In this document: positions 9,016 through 16,658 of the stretch, piece by piece
Layout: every line of letters starts with the position of its first letter
Numbering within the stretch: position 1 is the first letter of the stretch
Source of the DNA: an uncultured Rhodanobacteraceae bacterium
GTDB lineage: Bacteria; Pseudomonadota; Gammaproteobacteria; Xanthomonadales; SZUA-5
Length of the DNA stretch: 56,712 bases
Direction of reading: 5' to 3'
NCBI GenBank assembly: GCA_937928755.1
Contig: CALEZI010000104.1
Location: forward strand, 1 to 56,712
Notes under the pieces: model-generated
What the model was told of the DNA's origin: nothing
Database searches by the model: none
What the model saw: only the letters and a program-made list of their open reading frames with translations
Translations under genes and position numbers: made by a program

Positions 9016-9526
9016 GTTCACCCTGAAAACCGCCGACGGGCGCGCCTTTCTGACCATCACCGAAGTGGCCGAGGGTCCGTTTTTCGTCAACGAGCTGTTC
9101 CGCCGGAAGTTCGGCAGCGACGGCCCGGATATCCCGCGGCATTTCATCGCCTTCTACAAGGACACTGCCGGCGCGCTGCACGTCGCCGGTTTCTCGCACA
9201 TGATGCGATTCAATCGGGTGTACCTGTCCGGCGGTTCCTGCAGCGACGGCAATACGCTGAAACGCATGTCCGACGAGGAACTCGCCATCGTCAAGGCGCA
9301 CGGCGGCATCTGGGCGATGATCCTGCGCCATTGCTGGACGCGCCTGGATGGCGAATGCGACGCCTACTTCGGCCATTGCGGCGATCCACGTGCCCGCGAA
9401 GTTGCGCTCGCGACCGGTTTCGAAGTCACCCATACGCCAGTGCACATCGTGCGCTGGCACAAGCCGTTGAGCGTCGAGCGCAAGACGGAACTGCTTGATT
9501 CGGTGATTGCAATCGGGTTGTTTTGA
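9008..9526 (+). CDS. uncharacterised 172-aa protein, possibly GNAT-related
   Basis: This gene begins inside the end of the deacetylase gene (ATGTCTGA overlap) and is certainly co-transcribed with it. The protein is soluble, with several Cys and His residues (GGSCSDG, LRHCW, CDAYFGHCGD). The tail segment DPRAREVALATGFEV resembles the acetyl-CoA-side helix and beta-bulge of GNAT N-acetyltransferases, and the middle (HVAGFSHMM...YLSGG) could be the central strands. That is a fold guess only. If right, deacetylase plus acetyltransferase in one operon would suggest remodelling of N-acyl groups on one substrate. Confidence 0.6.
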   Translation: MSEFTLKTADGRAFLTITEVAEGPFFVNELFRRKFGSDGPDIPRHFIAFYKDTAGALHVAGFSHMMRFNRVYLSGGSCSDGNTLKRMSDEELAIVKAHGGIWAMILRHCWTRLDGECDAYFGHCGDPRAREVALATGFEVTHTPVHIVRWHKPLSVERKTELLDSVIAIGLF

Positions 9527-9558
9527 CTGCGGCCGCTGTTTTTCGGGACCGGGCTATG

Positions 9559-9610
9559 TCCGGACGGTGTTGGCTTCGGCCTGCAAAAAGCGTCCGGACG
9601 AAGTCCGGAC
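9559..9610. repeat. variant palindromic repeats with compensatory stem changes
   Basis: At 9592-9610 the family palindrome appears as GTCCGGAC-GAA-GTCCGGAC, flanked by the usual AAAAGC on the left and CCACAAGAGC on the right. Against the common form GTCCAGAC-AA-GTCTGGAC, both the A in the left arm and its pairing T in the right arm have changed, to G and C. A further half-copy, GTCCGGAC, is at 9559-9566. The covariation argues that the folded hairpin is what is maintained. Confidence 0.8.
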
Positions 9611-9622
9611 CCACAAGAGCAT

Positions 9623-9661
9623 CGATGGAGCCTGCGGTTCATTGACCCGCAGGCTCCATCG
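9623..9661. terminator. 15-bp perfect hairpin between convergent genes
   Basis: CGATGGAGCCTGCGG (9623-9637) pairs perfectly with 9647-9661 around the 9-nt loop TTCATTGAC. It sits between the 3' ends of the 172-aa gene and glnK, so it could end transcription in both directions. There is no T-tract. Confidence 0.5.
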
Positions 9662-9707
9662 CGTGAACTGCATTCCCGTCGGCGCAAACGACTCCGACGG
9701 TAGCGCC

Positions 9708-10046
9708 TTACAGCGCGTCGCCGTCGACTTCGCCGGTGCGGATGCGCACCACCTGATCGAGGTTGTAGACGAAGATCTTGCCGTCGCCGATACGCCCGGT
9801 ATTGGCCGCCTTGCGCACGGCGTCGACCACCGCGTCGACGCGCTCGTCGATCACCGCGATTTCGACCTTCACCTTGGGCAGGAAGTCGACCACGTATTCG
9901 GCACCCCGATACAGTTCGGTGTGTCCCTTCTGGCGACCGAAACCCTTGACCTCGGTGACGGTGATCCCGGTCATGCCGGCTTCGGACAATGCCTCACGGA
10001 CGTCGTCGAGCTTGAACGGCTTGATGATGGCCACGACCATTTTCAT
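9708..10046 (-). CDS. glnK: nitrogen regulatory protein P-II
   Basis: A 112-aa P-II protein, the usual length. It starts MKMVVAIIKPFKLDDVREAL and has the T-loop (GRQKGHTELYRGAEY) with the uridylylation site Tyr51, then the B-loop (TGRIGDGKIFV) and C-terminal RIRTGE. It binds ATP/ADP and 2-oxoglutarate, is expected to be modified by GlnD, and when unmodified should block the ammonium channel encoded just upstream. The ATG at 10046 has a good GAGGAG Shine-Dalgarno sequence. It follows amtB by 28 bp in the same operon, which is why glnK is preferred over glnB. Confidence 0.93.
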   Translation of the reverse strand: MKMVVAIIKPFKLDDVREALSEAGMTGITVTEVKGFGRQKGHTELYRGAEYVVDFLPKVKVEIAVIDERVDAVVDAVRKAANTGRIGDGKIFVYNLDQVVRIRTGEVDGDAL

Positions 10047-10074
10047 TGTGTGTACTCCTCGTCGCAATTCATGA

Positions 10075-11388
10075 TCACAGGTTGTAGCCGCGTTCGTCGT
10101 GCAGCACCAGATCCAGACCTTCGGTCTCTTCGTCCACATTGACCCGCAACGGCATCACCAATCCGACCAGCTTCAGCAGCACATAGGTCAGGACACCGCT
10201 ATAGACCACCGTGAACAGCACGCTCTTGATCTGTACCCACACCTGTCCGGCAATCGTCTGACCCTCGACCAGTCCGGCGCCGCCGAGGCTGGCGTCGGCG
10301 AACACGCCGGTGAGTATGGCCCCGATGATGCCACCGACTGCGTGCACACCGAACACGTCGAGCGAATCATCGTAGCCGAGCGCCCGCTTGAGCTTGGTCG
10401 CCGCAAAGTAACAGACCACGCCAGCAACCAGGCCGATGACCACGGCGCCGCCCGGGCCACAGGTCCCGGATGCTGGCGTGATCGCCACCAGTCCGGCCAC
10501 CGCGCCCGAGGCAGCACCGAGCACCGAGGGCTTTTTGTGCACGATCCACTCGACCAGCATCCAGCCCAGAACTCCCGACGCGGTGGCCACCTGAGTCACC
10601 AGCATCGCCATGCCTGCCGAACCGTTGGCAGCGACTGCCGATCCAGCGTTGAAACCGAACCAACCCACCCACAGCATCGAAGCGCCGATCACCGTGTAAG
10701 TCAGGTTGTGCGGCGGCATCGCGGTGGTCGGGAAACCCTTGCGCTTGCCGAGCACCAGCGCGGCCACCAGTGCGGCAATACCCGCATTGATATGCACCAC
10801 GGTACCACCGGCGAAATCGAGCACGCCCCAGTCCCACAACAGGCCACCGTTGCCCGACCACACCATGTGCGCCATCGGGAAGTAGACGAAGGTTACCCAC
10901 AAGCCGGCGAAAATCAGCAAGGCCGAGAACCGCATGCGTTCGGCGACCGATCCGACAATGAGCGCCACCGTGATGATCGCGAAGGTCATCTGGAAGGTCG
11001 CGAACACGCTCTCCGGGATCGCATAAGTGAGGGAATCGCGACCGAGTCCGGCCATCAGGGCACGATCGAAGCCACCGATGATCGAATTCAGGTTGACCAC
11101 GCCCTGTTCCATGCCGGCAACACTGAAGGTCATCGAATAGCCGTACAGCACCCATAACACGCTGACCAGCGCGGTGATGGCAAAACACTGCATCAGCACG
11201 GAAAGCACGTTCTTGGCACGCACCAGGCCACCGTAGAACAGCGCCAGCCCCGGTATCGTCATGAACAGCACCAGCGCGGTGGCGGTGAGCATCCACGCGG
11301 TGTCGCCCGGGTTGAGTGTCGGCGTGTCCTGGGCCGACACCGCACCTGCAGCCAGAAGTGCAGGTAATCCATGGAGCCATCTTTTCAT
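10075..11388 (-). CDS. amtB: ammonium transporter Amt
   Basis: A 437-aa inner-membrane channel with a cleavable signal (MKRWLHGLPALLAAGAVSAQ) and about eleven transmembrane helices. The Amt signature DFAGGTVVHINAGIAALVAAL contains the first pore histidine, and DVFGVHAVGGIIGAILTGVFA contains the second. It conducts NH3/NH4+ into the cell under nitrogen limitation. An AGGGGA Shine-Dalgarno lies 8 nt before the ATG. The order amtB-then-glnK is the reverse of the common glnK-amtB arrangement. A sigma-54 promoter about 50 bp upstream implies NtrC-type control. Confidence 0.95.
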   Translation of the reverse strand: MKRWLHGLPALLAAGAVSAQDTPTLNPGDTAWMLTATALVLFMTIPGLALFYGGLVRAKNVLSVLMQCFAITALVSVLWVLYGYSMTFSVAGMEQGVVNLNSIIGGFDRALMAGLGRDSLTYAIPESVFATFQMTFAIITVALIVGSVAERMRFSALLIFAGLWVTFVYFPMAHMVWSGNGGLLWDWGVLDFAGGTVVHINAGIAALVAALVLGKRKGFPTTAMPPHNLTYTVIGASMLWVGWFGFNAGSAVAANGSAGMAMLVTQVATASGVLGWMLVEWIVHKKPSVLGAASGAVAGLVAITPASGTCGPGGAVVIGLVAGVVCYFAATKLKRALGYDDSLDVFGVHAVGGIIGAILTGVFADASLGGAGLVEGQTIAGQVWVQIKSVLFTVVYSGVLTYVLLKLVGLVMPLRVNVDEETEGLDLVLHDERGYNL

Positions 11389-11438
11389 TGTCTATCCCCT
11401 TCGTTGGACGGGTGGTTGCAAAGCAGCAATGAACAGAT

Positions 11439-11454
11439 GGCAAGAGCGGTGCCA
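11439..11454 (-). promoter_or_regulatory. sigma-54 (RpoN) promoter of amtB-glnK
   Basis: Reading the minus strand, TGGCACCGCTCTTGCC matches the RpoN consensus (TGGCAC, 5 nt, TTGC) exactly in both elements and in spacing. It lies 51-66 bp upstream of the amtB start, leaving a leader of roughly 40 nt. The rest of the 369-bp gap to mgtE (11389-11757) shows no gene. I found no perfect NtrC box in it. Confidence 0.85.
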
Positions 11455-11757
11455 AGCACTAGAGCGCCGGCTCGGACGAGCGACGAACGCACCCAATGCG
11501 CCGTGCAGAATCCTGCATTTTCAGGGAGTTGAATCAGGAGCCCAGAGGTACCGATGCACTCTGCTGGCTTCACTCTCGCTGCCATTGCAGCGTTGCGGTG
11601 CACCATGAACGCCGGATAAACCCGGCAGATCACCGAAGTGGTGCACGCCATTCACGCGCTTTGTTTCGGTCGGCCACCGCGCGGACGGTGATCCCGTCAC
11701 CCGACATCGTCGCGACCTGCGCTAGTCTTGCGATTCGTCCGCAGCGTCGGCGCCTAC

Positions 11758-12975
11758 ATGTCAGACCACACCATTCACGCCGATTACATGCCAGCGCTGA
11801 TTGCACGCGTGCGCGCGACCGACCTCAAGAGCGCTGCGAAGCTGCTGGCACCGCTCAGCGATGCAGAAATCGCCGAGGTGCTTGCCGGGCTCAGCACCGG
11901 CCAGGCGGTCGAGGTGCTCGAGGAGTTTCCGCGCGAACGCCGGGCGACCATCGCCGCAGAGACGGCGGCAGGCCCTGACTGGCTGGAAGGCCATCGTTAC
12001 CCGGAAGGCAGTGTGGGTCGACTGATGGAGCGTGCGCCGGCGGTGTTTCCGGAGCACGCGCAGATCGGCGTGGTGATCGAAACGCTGCGCGACGTGATCC
12101 GCACACGGCAGATCGTTTATGTGTTCTGCGTCGACACGGCGCGCAAGTTCACCGGCGTGGTCGCGTTCCGCGAACTGCTGTTCTCGGAACGCGACGCCAC
12201 CCTGGAATCGGTGATGGTGCGCTCGCCATTCGCGCTGCAGCCGGGCATGCCTCTCGAAGAAGCCATGCGCGAGGTGGTGACGCGCCACTACCCGGTGTAT
12301 CCGGTGTGCAGCGAGCTCGGTTATCTGTTGGGACAGGTCAAGGGCTCGGTGCTGTTCGAACAGCAGGCTTTCGAGATATCGGCGCAGGCCGGTTCGATGG
12401 TCGGCGTCGAAAAGGAGGAGCGTCTGGCCACGCCGTGGCCGCGCTCGCTGAAATTCCGCCACCCGTGGTTGCAGCTCAACCTGCTGACCGCCTTCGTGGC
12501 GGGCGCGGTGGTCGGCGTGTTCCAGGACACCATCGACCGCATCGTGCTGCTTGCGGTGTTCATCCCGGTGTTGTCGGGCCAGTGCAGCAATACCGGCTGT
12601 CAGGCGCTGGCGGTCACGCTGCGCGGCATGACCCTGAACGAAGTCAAACCCGGCAGCGCTCTGCGCCTGATGTCCAAGGAAGCCTGGCTCGGCCTGCTCA
12701 ACGGGGCGCTGACCGGTGTGGTCGCCGGAGTCGCGATGTACGTGCTGGCGGCGATGCAGGATTCGGAATCGCCGCTGACGCTGAGCCTGATCACCTTCGC
12801 CGCAATGACCGTGAGCTGCATGATCAGCGGCATGGCCGGCGCTGGTGTACCGCTGTTGCTCAAGCGCATGGGCGCCGATCCGGCGACCGCATCGAGCATC
12901 TTCCTGACCACCGCGACCGATGTGTTCAGCATGGGCGTATTCCTCGGTCTGGCGGCGTGGCTGGTGACGGCGTAG
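11758..12975 (+). CDS. mgtE: MgtE-type magnesium/divalent cation transporter
   Basis: A 405-aa protein in MgtE order: an N-terminal helical domain (LAPLSDAEIAEVLAGL...), a CBS-pair region (about 85-205), then about five transmembrane helices from residue 230. The motif PVLSGQCSNTGCQALAVTLRG corresponds to the family PVLAGMGGNAGTQSLAV segment, and the last helices contain DPATASSIFLTTATDV as in MgtE. The family imports Mg2+, gated by CBS-domain Mg2+ binding. The Cys-containing variant QCSNTGCQ is unusual and might shift metal preference. The ATG at 11758 is used; a TTG ten codons upstream is possible. It is slightly shorter than typical MgtE (about 450 aa). Confidence 0.85.
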   Translation: MSDHTIHADYMPALIARVRATDLKSAAKLLAPLSDAEIAEVLAGLSTGQAVEVLEEFPRERRATIAAETAAGPDWLEGHRYPEGSVGRLMERAPAVFPEHAQIGVVIETLRDVIRTRQIVYVFCVDTARKFTGVVAFRELLFSERDATLESVMVRSPFALQPGMPLEEAMREVVTRHYPVYPVCSELGYLLGQVKGSVLFEQQAFEISAQAGSMVGVEKEERLATPWPRSLKFRHPWLQLNLLTAFVAGAVVGVFQDTIDRIVLLAVFIPVLSGQCSNTGCQALAVTLRGMTLNEVKPGSALRLMSKEAWLGLLNGALTGVVAGVAMYVLAAMQDSESPLTLSLITFAAMTVSCMISGMAGAGVPLLLKRMGADPATASSIFLTTATDVFSMGVFLGLAAWLVTA

Positions 12976-13032
12976 CGGGGCGCGAAGCTCGGGGATGGAG
13001 CACGAAGAAGGCCCGCGCAGGGCGAGCTCTTG

Positions 13033-13102
13033 GTGGGTCCAGACTTGTCTGGACGCGTTCTCTCCTTCCGTACCAAAAGCGTCCAGACAAGTCTGGACCC
13101 AC
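13033..13102. repeat. inverted pair of the 18-bp palindrome (BIME-like)
   Basis: Two copies of the palindrome family, 13037-13054 and 13081-13098, face each other. With their conserved flanks they form 24-nt arms (13033-13056 and 13079-13102) that are exact reverse complements around a 22-nt spacer. This resembles a BIME, two REP units in opposite orientation. It lies between mgtE and tatD. Confidence 0.9.
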
Positions 13103-13150
13103 ACAAACCTGTGAACCCCGCGGCTCTTCCAGTTCTCCGTTTCCCAATCG

Positions 13151-13915
13151 ATGCACCTGATCGACAGCCACTGCCACCTCGACGCCCCGGAGTTTGCGGC
13201 CGACCGCGACGCCGTGCTGTCGCGAGCGCGCGCGGCAGGCGTGGTTGCACAGATCGTCCCGGCGGTCACGGCCGCATCCTTCGCAGCACTCGCCGAGTTG
13301 GCAGCGGCCGAACCGGACGTGCATGCGGCTTTTGGCCTGCACCCGATGTATCTCGCCGAACACCTGCCCGAGCACCTGGATCGAGTGCGCGATCGGCTCG
13401 CGGGCGGCAAGGCGGTGGCGGTTGGCGAGTGCGGCCTGGACTACTTCATCGATGGCCTCGATCCGGATCGACAGCGGATGTACTTTGCCGGCCAGGTGAA
13501 CCTGGCACGCGAGTTCGAGCTGCCGCTGGTGATCCATGCGCGGCGCGCCGTCGACGAAGTCATCGCCACCCTGCGCCGCATCGGCAAGGTGCGTGGTGTG
13601 GTCCACAGCTACTCCGGCAGCGACGAGCAGGCGCAGCAGTTGTGGAAACTCGGCTTTTGTCTCGGCATTGGCGGACCGGTCACCTTCGAGCGCGCGCAGC
13701 GTCTGCGGCGCATCGTCAGCAGCATGCCGATCGAATTCCTGCTGCTGGAAACCGATGCGCCGGACCAACCGGACCAGTGGCATCGCGGCCAGCGCAATGA
13801 ACCGGCGCATCTGGCGACGATCGCACAGACCATCGCTGATCTGCGCGGCGTCGGCGTCGACGAAATTGCGCAGGCGACCAGCGACAACGCGCGGCGAATG
13901 TTTGGGCTTGTGTAG
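13151..13915 (+). CDS. tatD: TatD family metal-dependent hydrolase/DNase
   Basis: A 254-aa TIM-barrel hydrolase of normal family length. It starts MHLIDSHCHLD (metal-binding HxH) and continues AFGLHPMYL, GECGLDY, LPLVIHARRA (metal His), VHSYSGS and LLLETDAPDQ (metal Asp). TatD/YcfH/YjjV proteins are Mg2+-dependent 3'-5' exonucleases or D-aminoacyl-tRNA-type hydrolases in the cytoplasm; the paralogue cannot be settled from sequence. The ATG at 13151 is the natural start. The TAG stop lies inside the inverted repeat shared with the convergent tcdA gene. Confidence 0.88.
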   Translation: MHLIDSHCHLDAPEFAADRDAVLSRARAAGVVAQIVPAVTAASFAALAELAAAEPDVHAAFGLHPMYLAEHLPEHLDRVRDRLAGGKAVAVGECGLDYFIDGLDPDRQRMYFAGQVNLAREFELPLVIHARRAVDEVIATLRRIGKVRGVVHSYSGSDEQAQQLWKLGFCLGIGGPVTFERAQRLRRIVSSMPIEFLLLETDAPDQPDQWHRGQRNEPAHLATIAQTIADLRGVGVDEIAQATSDNARRMFGLV

Positions 13916-13990
13916 GAGCGAAGTGCACGTCGCGACGGCCCAGCCGGAATCAGACCGCGTCGCCGGTCGCGGCGTGCACGCCGCTGCTAC
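13912..13990. repeat. dispersed-type inverted repeat containing both convergent stop codons
   Basis: The left arm GTAGGAGCG + AAGTGCACGTCGCGAC pairs with the right arm GTCGCGGCGTGCAC + GCCGCTGCTAC with only a few mismatches; the 14-nt core differs at one base (13923-13936 and 13966-13979). The TAG in the left arm is the tatD stop and the TAG on the opposite strand of the right arm is the tcdA stop. It may also act as a bidirectional terminator. Confidence 0.75.
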
Positions 13991-14754
13991 AGCAGCAGAC
14001 GCCGGATCAATTCTCCGACCGCAACAAACGCGAACGCACCAGTGACATGCGTCGCCGCACCAAGCCCGCCGCCGCAATCCAGCCGACCCTCTTCCAGCGT
14101 ATCCGGCTTGGACAGGCAAACGCCGCCGTCGGCGCTCGGATAACGCACGTTCTCCAGCGAGTACACCGCCGGCACGCCGAAATAGCGCTTGGGTCCGCGC
14201 GGGTACTTGAACTCGTCGCGCAGCTTCTTGCGGATCAGGCTCAGCAGCGCATCGTGCTCGGTTCGGGAAAGGTCGCGCACGCGGATCTGGGTGGGATCGG
14301 TACGCCCGCCGGCCGATCCGGAGACGATCAGCGGGATCTTGCGTCGCCGGCAATAAACGATGGTTTCGACCTTCACCCGGAATGCGTCGCAGGCGTCGAG
14401 CACTGCGGTGAACCCCCCTTCGCCGATCAGGTTCAGCGTCGACGGCGTCAAGAATCGCGCCTGGGCGTGCACCACCAGCGCTGGATCGATCGCACGCAGG
14501 CGTTCGGCCAGCACGTCGACTTTCAGCTTGCCGTAGTTGCCCTCCAGCGCGTGCATCTGCCGATTGGTGTTCGACAGGCACACCTCGTCGCCATCGATCA
14601 GGGTCAACTGCCCGACCCCGCTGCGCGCCAGCGCCTCGGCGGCCCATGAGCCGACGCCACCGACGCCGATCACCAGGATATGCGCCGCACGCAGCTTCGC
14701 CAGGCCGTCGATGCCGTAAAGGCGGGCAATGCCGGCGTAACGCGGGTCGATCAT
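13987..14754 (-). CDS. tcdA: tRNA threonylcarbamoyladenosine dehydratase TcdA
   Basis: A 255-aa ThiF/MoeB/E1-like ATP-dependent enzyme (also called CsdL/YgdL) that cyclises the t6A37 modification of tRNA. The nucleotide-binding GVGGVGSWAAEALARSGVG is at about residues 31-49, followed by IDGDEVCLSNTNRQ. Later come DACDAFRVK and a SAGGRTDPTQI-type segment, then GPKRYFGVPAVYSLE. The C-terminal GAFAFVAVGELIRRLLL is the usual membrane-peripheral helix of the family. The ATG at 14754 matches the family N-terminus; the upstream open stretch does not. Confidence 0.9.
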   Translation of the reverse strand: MIDPRYAGIARLYGIDGLAKLRAAHILVIGVGGVGSWAAEALARSGVGQLTLIDGDEVCLSNTNRQMHALEGNYGKLKVDVLAERLRAIDPALVVHAQARFLTPSTLNLIGEGGFTAVLDACDAFRVKVETIVYCRRRKIPLIVSGSAGGRTDPTQIRVRDLSRTEHDALLSLIRKKLRDEFKYPRGPKRYFGVPAVYSLENVRYPSADGGVCLSKPDTLEEGRLDCGGGLGAATHVTGAFAFVAVGELIRRLLL

Positions 14755-14870
14755 CGCGACACCGAAACCGTGGCCATGGAGGCAAACGAGACGGTCTCGC
14801 CGAACGTACCGCAATCAGTTGAATTACGAGGGTTTCCACCCATGCAGAACGACAATCCTGTGATTGAGGT

Positions 14871-14988
14871 CGCAAAGGACGCAAAGGGGCGCAAAGGACG
14901 CAAAAACAGCAGATGCGAGGGGCTAATCATGCAAGCCATGGCTGTTGATCTCCTTTGCGTCCTTCGCGCCCCTTTGCGTTCTTTGCGT
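14871..14988. repeat. 118-bp inverted repeat built of GCAAAG-type heptamers
   Basis: The left arm (14871-14905) repeats CGCAAAG/GACGCAAAG units and the right arm (14953-14987) is its near-exact reverse complement, about 34 bp with two mismatches, around a ~50-nt centre. It fills the gap between the divergent-facing start of tcdA and the end of rluC (14755-15067), which holds no gene. A related element is at 39324-39434. Confidence 0.85.
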
Positions 14989-15067
14989 GCAGAAATACAG
15001 CCCGCATTCTTGCGATACGCACTGTTCGATGCGCGAACAAGCGCACCAGTGGGCGCAACTCCGACTC

Positions 15068-16039
15068 TCACCGCGCCAACCCATCCAGCACCTTGCGCAG
15101 ATCGTCGCCGAGTGGCGCGCTGAACTGGCGTTCGTCGCCGCGCTCGCCCCAGGCGAAGCGCAAGCTGTGTGCATGCAGGAACAGCCGCTTCAAACCGCGC
15201 GACTTCATCAGTTTGTTGAAATCCTCGTCGCCGTACTTGGGATCGCCGGCCAGCGGATGCCCGGCGTGCAGTGCGTGCACGCGGATCTGGTGGGTGCGCC
15301 CGGTGATGATCTCGACTTCGACCAGCGCACAGTCCGCAAAACGTTCGATCACCTTGAAGCGCGACAAGGACGGCTTGCCATCATCTTCATCGACCTCGAC
15401 CAAACGCTCGCCGCCGCGCAACTGGTTCTTGCGCAGCGCGGCGTCGACCTCGAAGCGATCGCGCGCGGGCAGGCCCTTGATCAACGCCAGATAGCGCTTC
15501 TGCACGCGACTCTCGCGGATCAGCGCCTGCAGCTTGCGCAGCGCGCTGTGCTTCTTCGCCAGCAGCAGCAGGCCGCTGGTGTCGCGGTCGAGCCGGTGCA
15601 CCAGCTCGATCGACTGCGTCGGGCGGATCGCGCGCATCGCCTCGATGGCCCCCAGCGAAACACCACTGCCGCCGTGTGCGGCCAGACCGCAGGGCTTGTC
15701 GAGCAGCAGGAACTCGGCGTCTTCGAAGACGATGCGCTCGCCCAGCGTATCGCGCAGCGACTCCGAGGGCGCCACCGGCGCACCGGGCTCGGCAATGCGC
15801 AACGGCGGAATTCGCACGATATCGCCCACTTCCAGGCGCTGGTCCGGTTTGCAACGCTTGCCGTTGACGCGCACCTGCCCGGTACGCAGCACCCGATAGA
15901 CCGCGCTTTTCGGCACACCCTTGAGTCGAGAAGCAAGAAAATTGTCGACGCGCTGGCCGGCGCGCTCGGCGTCCACAGTCTCCATGCGCACCTCGACCGG
16001 CGCCGCGACCGGCACCGCAACAGGTCGCTGCGCGACCAT
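15068..16039 (-). CDS. rluC: 23S rRNA pseudouridine synthase, RluC-type
   Basis: From the ATG at 16039 the protein is 323 aa, close to E. coli RluC. An S4 RNA-binding domain (AGQRVDNFLASRLKGVPKS) is followed by the RluA-family catalytic domain with the motif HRLDRDTSGLLLLAK (catalytic Asp) and later GRTHQIRVH. It makes pseudouridines in 23S rRNA, in RluC at 955, 2504 and 2580. Divergent placement against rne is the conserved gammaproteobacterial arrangement. The frame stays open to an ATG at 16345, but the extra ~100 residues are Gly/Ala/Arg/His-rich repeats without family match. I therefore start at 16039; 15985 is also possible. Confidence 0.9.
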   Translation of the reverse strand: MVAQRPVAVPVAAPVEVRMETVDAERAGQRVDNFLASRLKGVPKSAVYRVLRTGQVRVNGKRCKPDQRLEVGDIVRIPPLRIAEPGAPVAPSESLRDTLGERIVFEDAEFLLLDKPCGLAAHGGSGVSLGAIEAMRAIRPTQSIELVHRLDRDTSGLLLLAKKHSALRKLQALIRESRVQKRYLALIKGLPARDRFEVDAALRKNQLRGGERLVEVDEDDGKPSLSRFKVIERFADCALVEVEIITGRTHQIRVHALHAGHPLAGDPKYGDEDFNKLMKSRGLKRLFLHAHSLRFAWGERGDERQFSAPLGDDLRKVLDGLAR

Positions 16040-16129
16040 CTGGGCGTGGGCAACATCAGGCCTGAACGCGGTTGATCGACCAACGGCGTCGCGCCGACCC
16101 GCGGCAACCGGGCCTTTGCCTCGCGCCTC

Positions 16130-16320
16130 GGTCCGGGCGCCCGCTGAACTGCGCGCTGCCCGCGCGCCCCGCCCGGCGGCAACGAGCTCTCGCTCCGAGC
16201 CCCGCGCCCCTTTCCCCGCGCCCTTCGGCTTGTGGCCTGCGCCATTTGCGCCATGACCCGTGCGCGCTGTCGGGCTCGTGCCCCGCGCCCCGTGCCCCGT
16301 GCCCCGCCCTTCTGCGCCGC
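16130..16320. repeat. low-complexity CCCCG(T)-type repeat tract upstream of rluC
   Basis: Short tandem units of GTGCCCC/GCGCCCC (clearest at 16278-16316) and related C-rich words occupy this stretch. On the rluC strand they would read as a GHGARG-rich peptide if the frame were used. Together with 16346-16658 this is the rluC-rne intergenic region. Confidence 0.6.
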
Positions 16321-16388
16321 CCGGACGCTTGCTGCCTTTGCGCATGATTCCGATTCCGAAGGCGCGGGATGCTTCCGCCGCCCGAGCT

Positions 16389-16397
16389 TGTTATCAT
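16389..16397 (+). promoter_or_regulatory. candidate extended -10 promoter for rne
   Basis: TGTTATCAT (extended -10, one mismatch from TGnTATAAT) lies 262 bp upstream of the rne start and would give a leader of about 255 nt. A long leader is expected, because E. coli rne is autoregulated through its 5' UTR. No good -35 element was seen. A small hairpin, TTGCC-AGTAC-GGCAA, lies further down the leader. Confidence 0.3.
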
Positions 16398-16658
16398 CGG
16401 GCGATCCGAGCGTCAGCCACCCTACAGGGGCAGGCACACGGAACCGTCCATCAAGTCGGCAGTATAGAGCCGGCGGGCGGAGGACCCGGGGTTCCGCATG
16501 GGACCTTGCGTAACCCAAGGATTTGTAAGCGCGCTCCTGCCTTTCTGCACATGGCACCGGCGCCGCCTGCGAGTTTGCCAGTACGGCAATTCGCGCGACG
16601 CGGCTATCGGGGTTGTTGTTGCAGGGAGGGTGGTCGAGCGGCAAGGGCAATAAAAACA

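Noticed and set aside
9592..9661. intrinsic terminator with T-tract for glnK
   Set aside because: Strong hairpins exist, but neither strand has a run of T after them.
11480..11620. NtrC binding sites upstream of the RpoN promoter
   Set aside because: GCAC/GTGC half sites are present (about 11489-11506) but the spacing does not fit the NtrC consensus.
12926..14884. 652-codon minus-strand open frame covering tatD and tcdA
   Set aside because: It crosses two well-supported genes in the wrong frame and has no coherent domain.
14755..15067. small RNA or tRNA gene in the tcdA-rluC gap
   Set aside because: No tRNA-like cloverleaf or promoter/terminator pair; the structure is explained by the heptamer inverted repeat.
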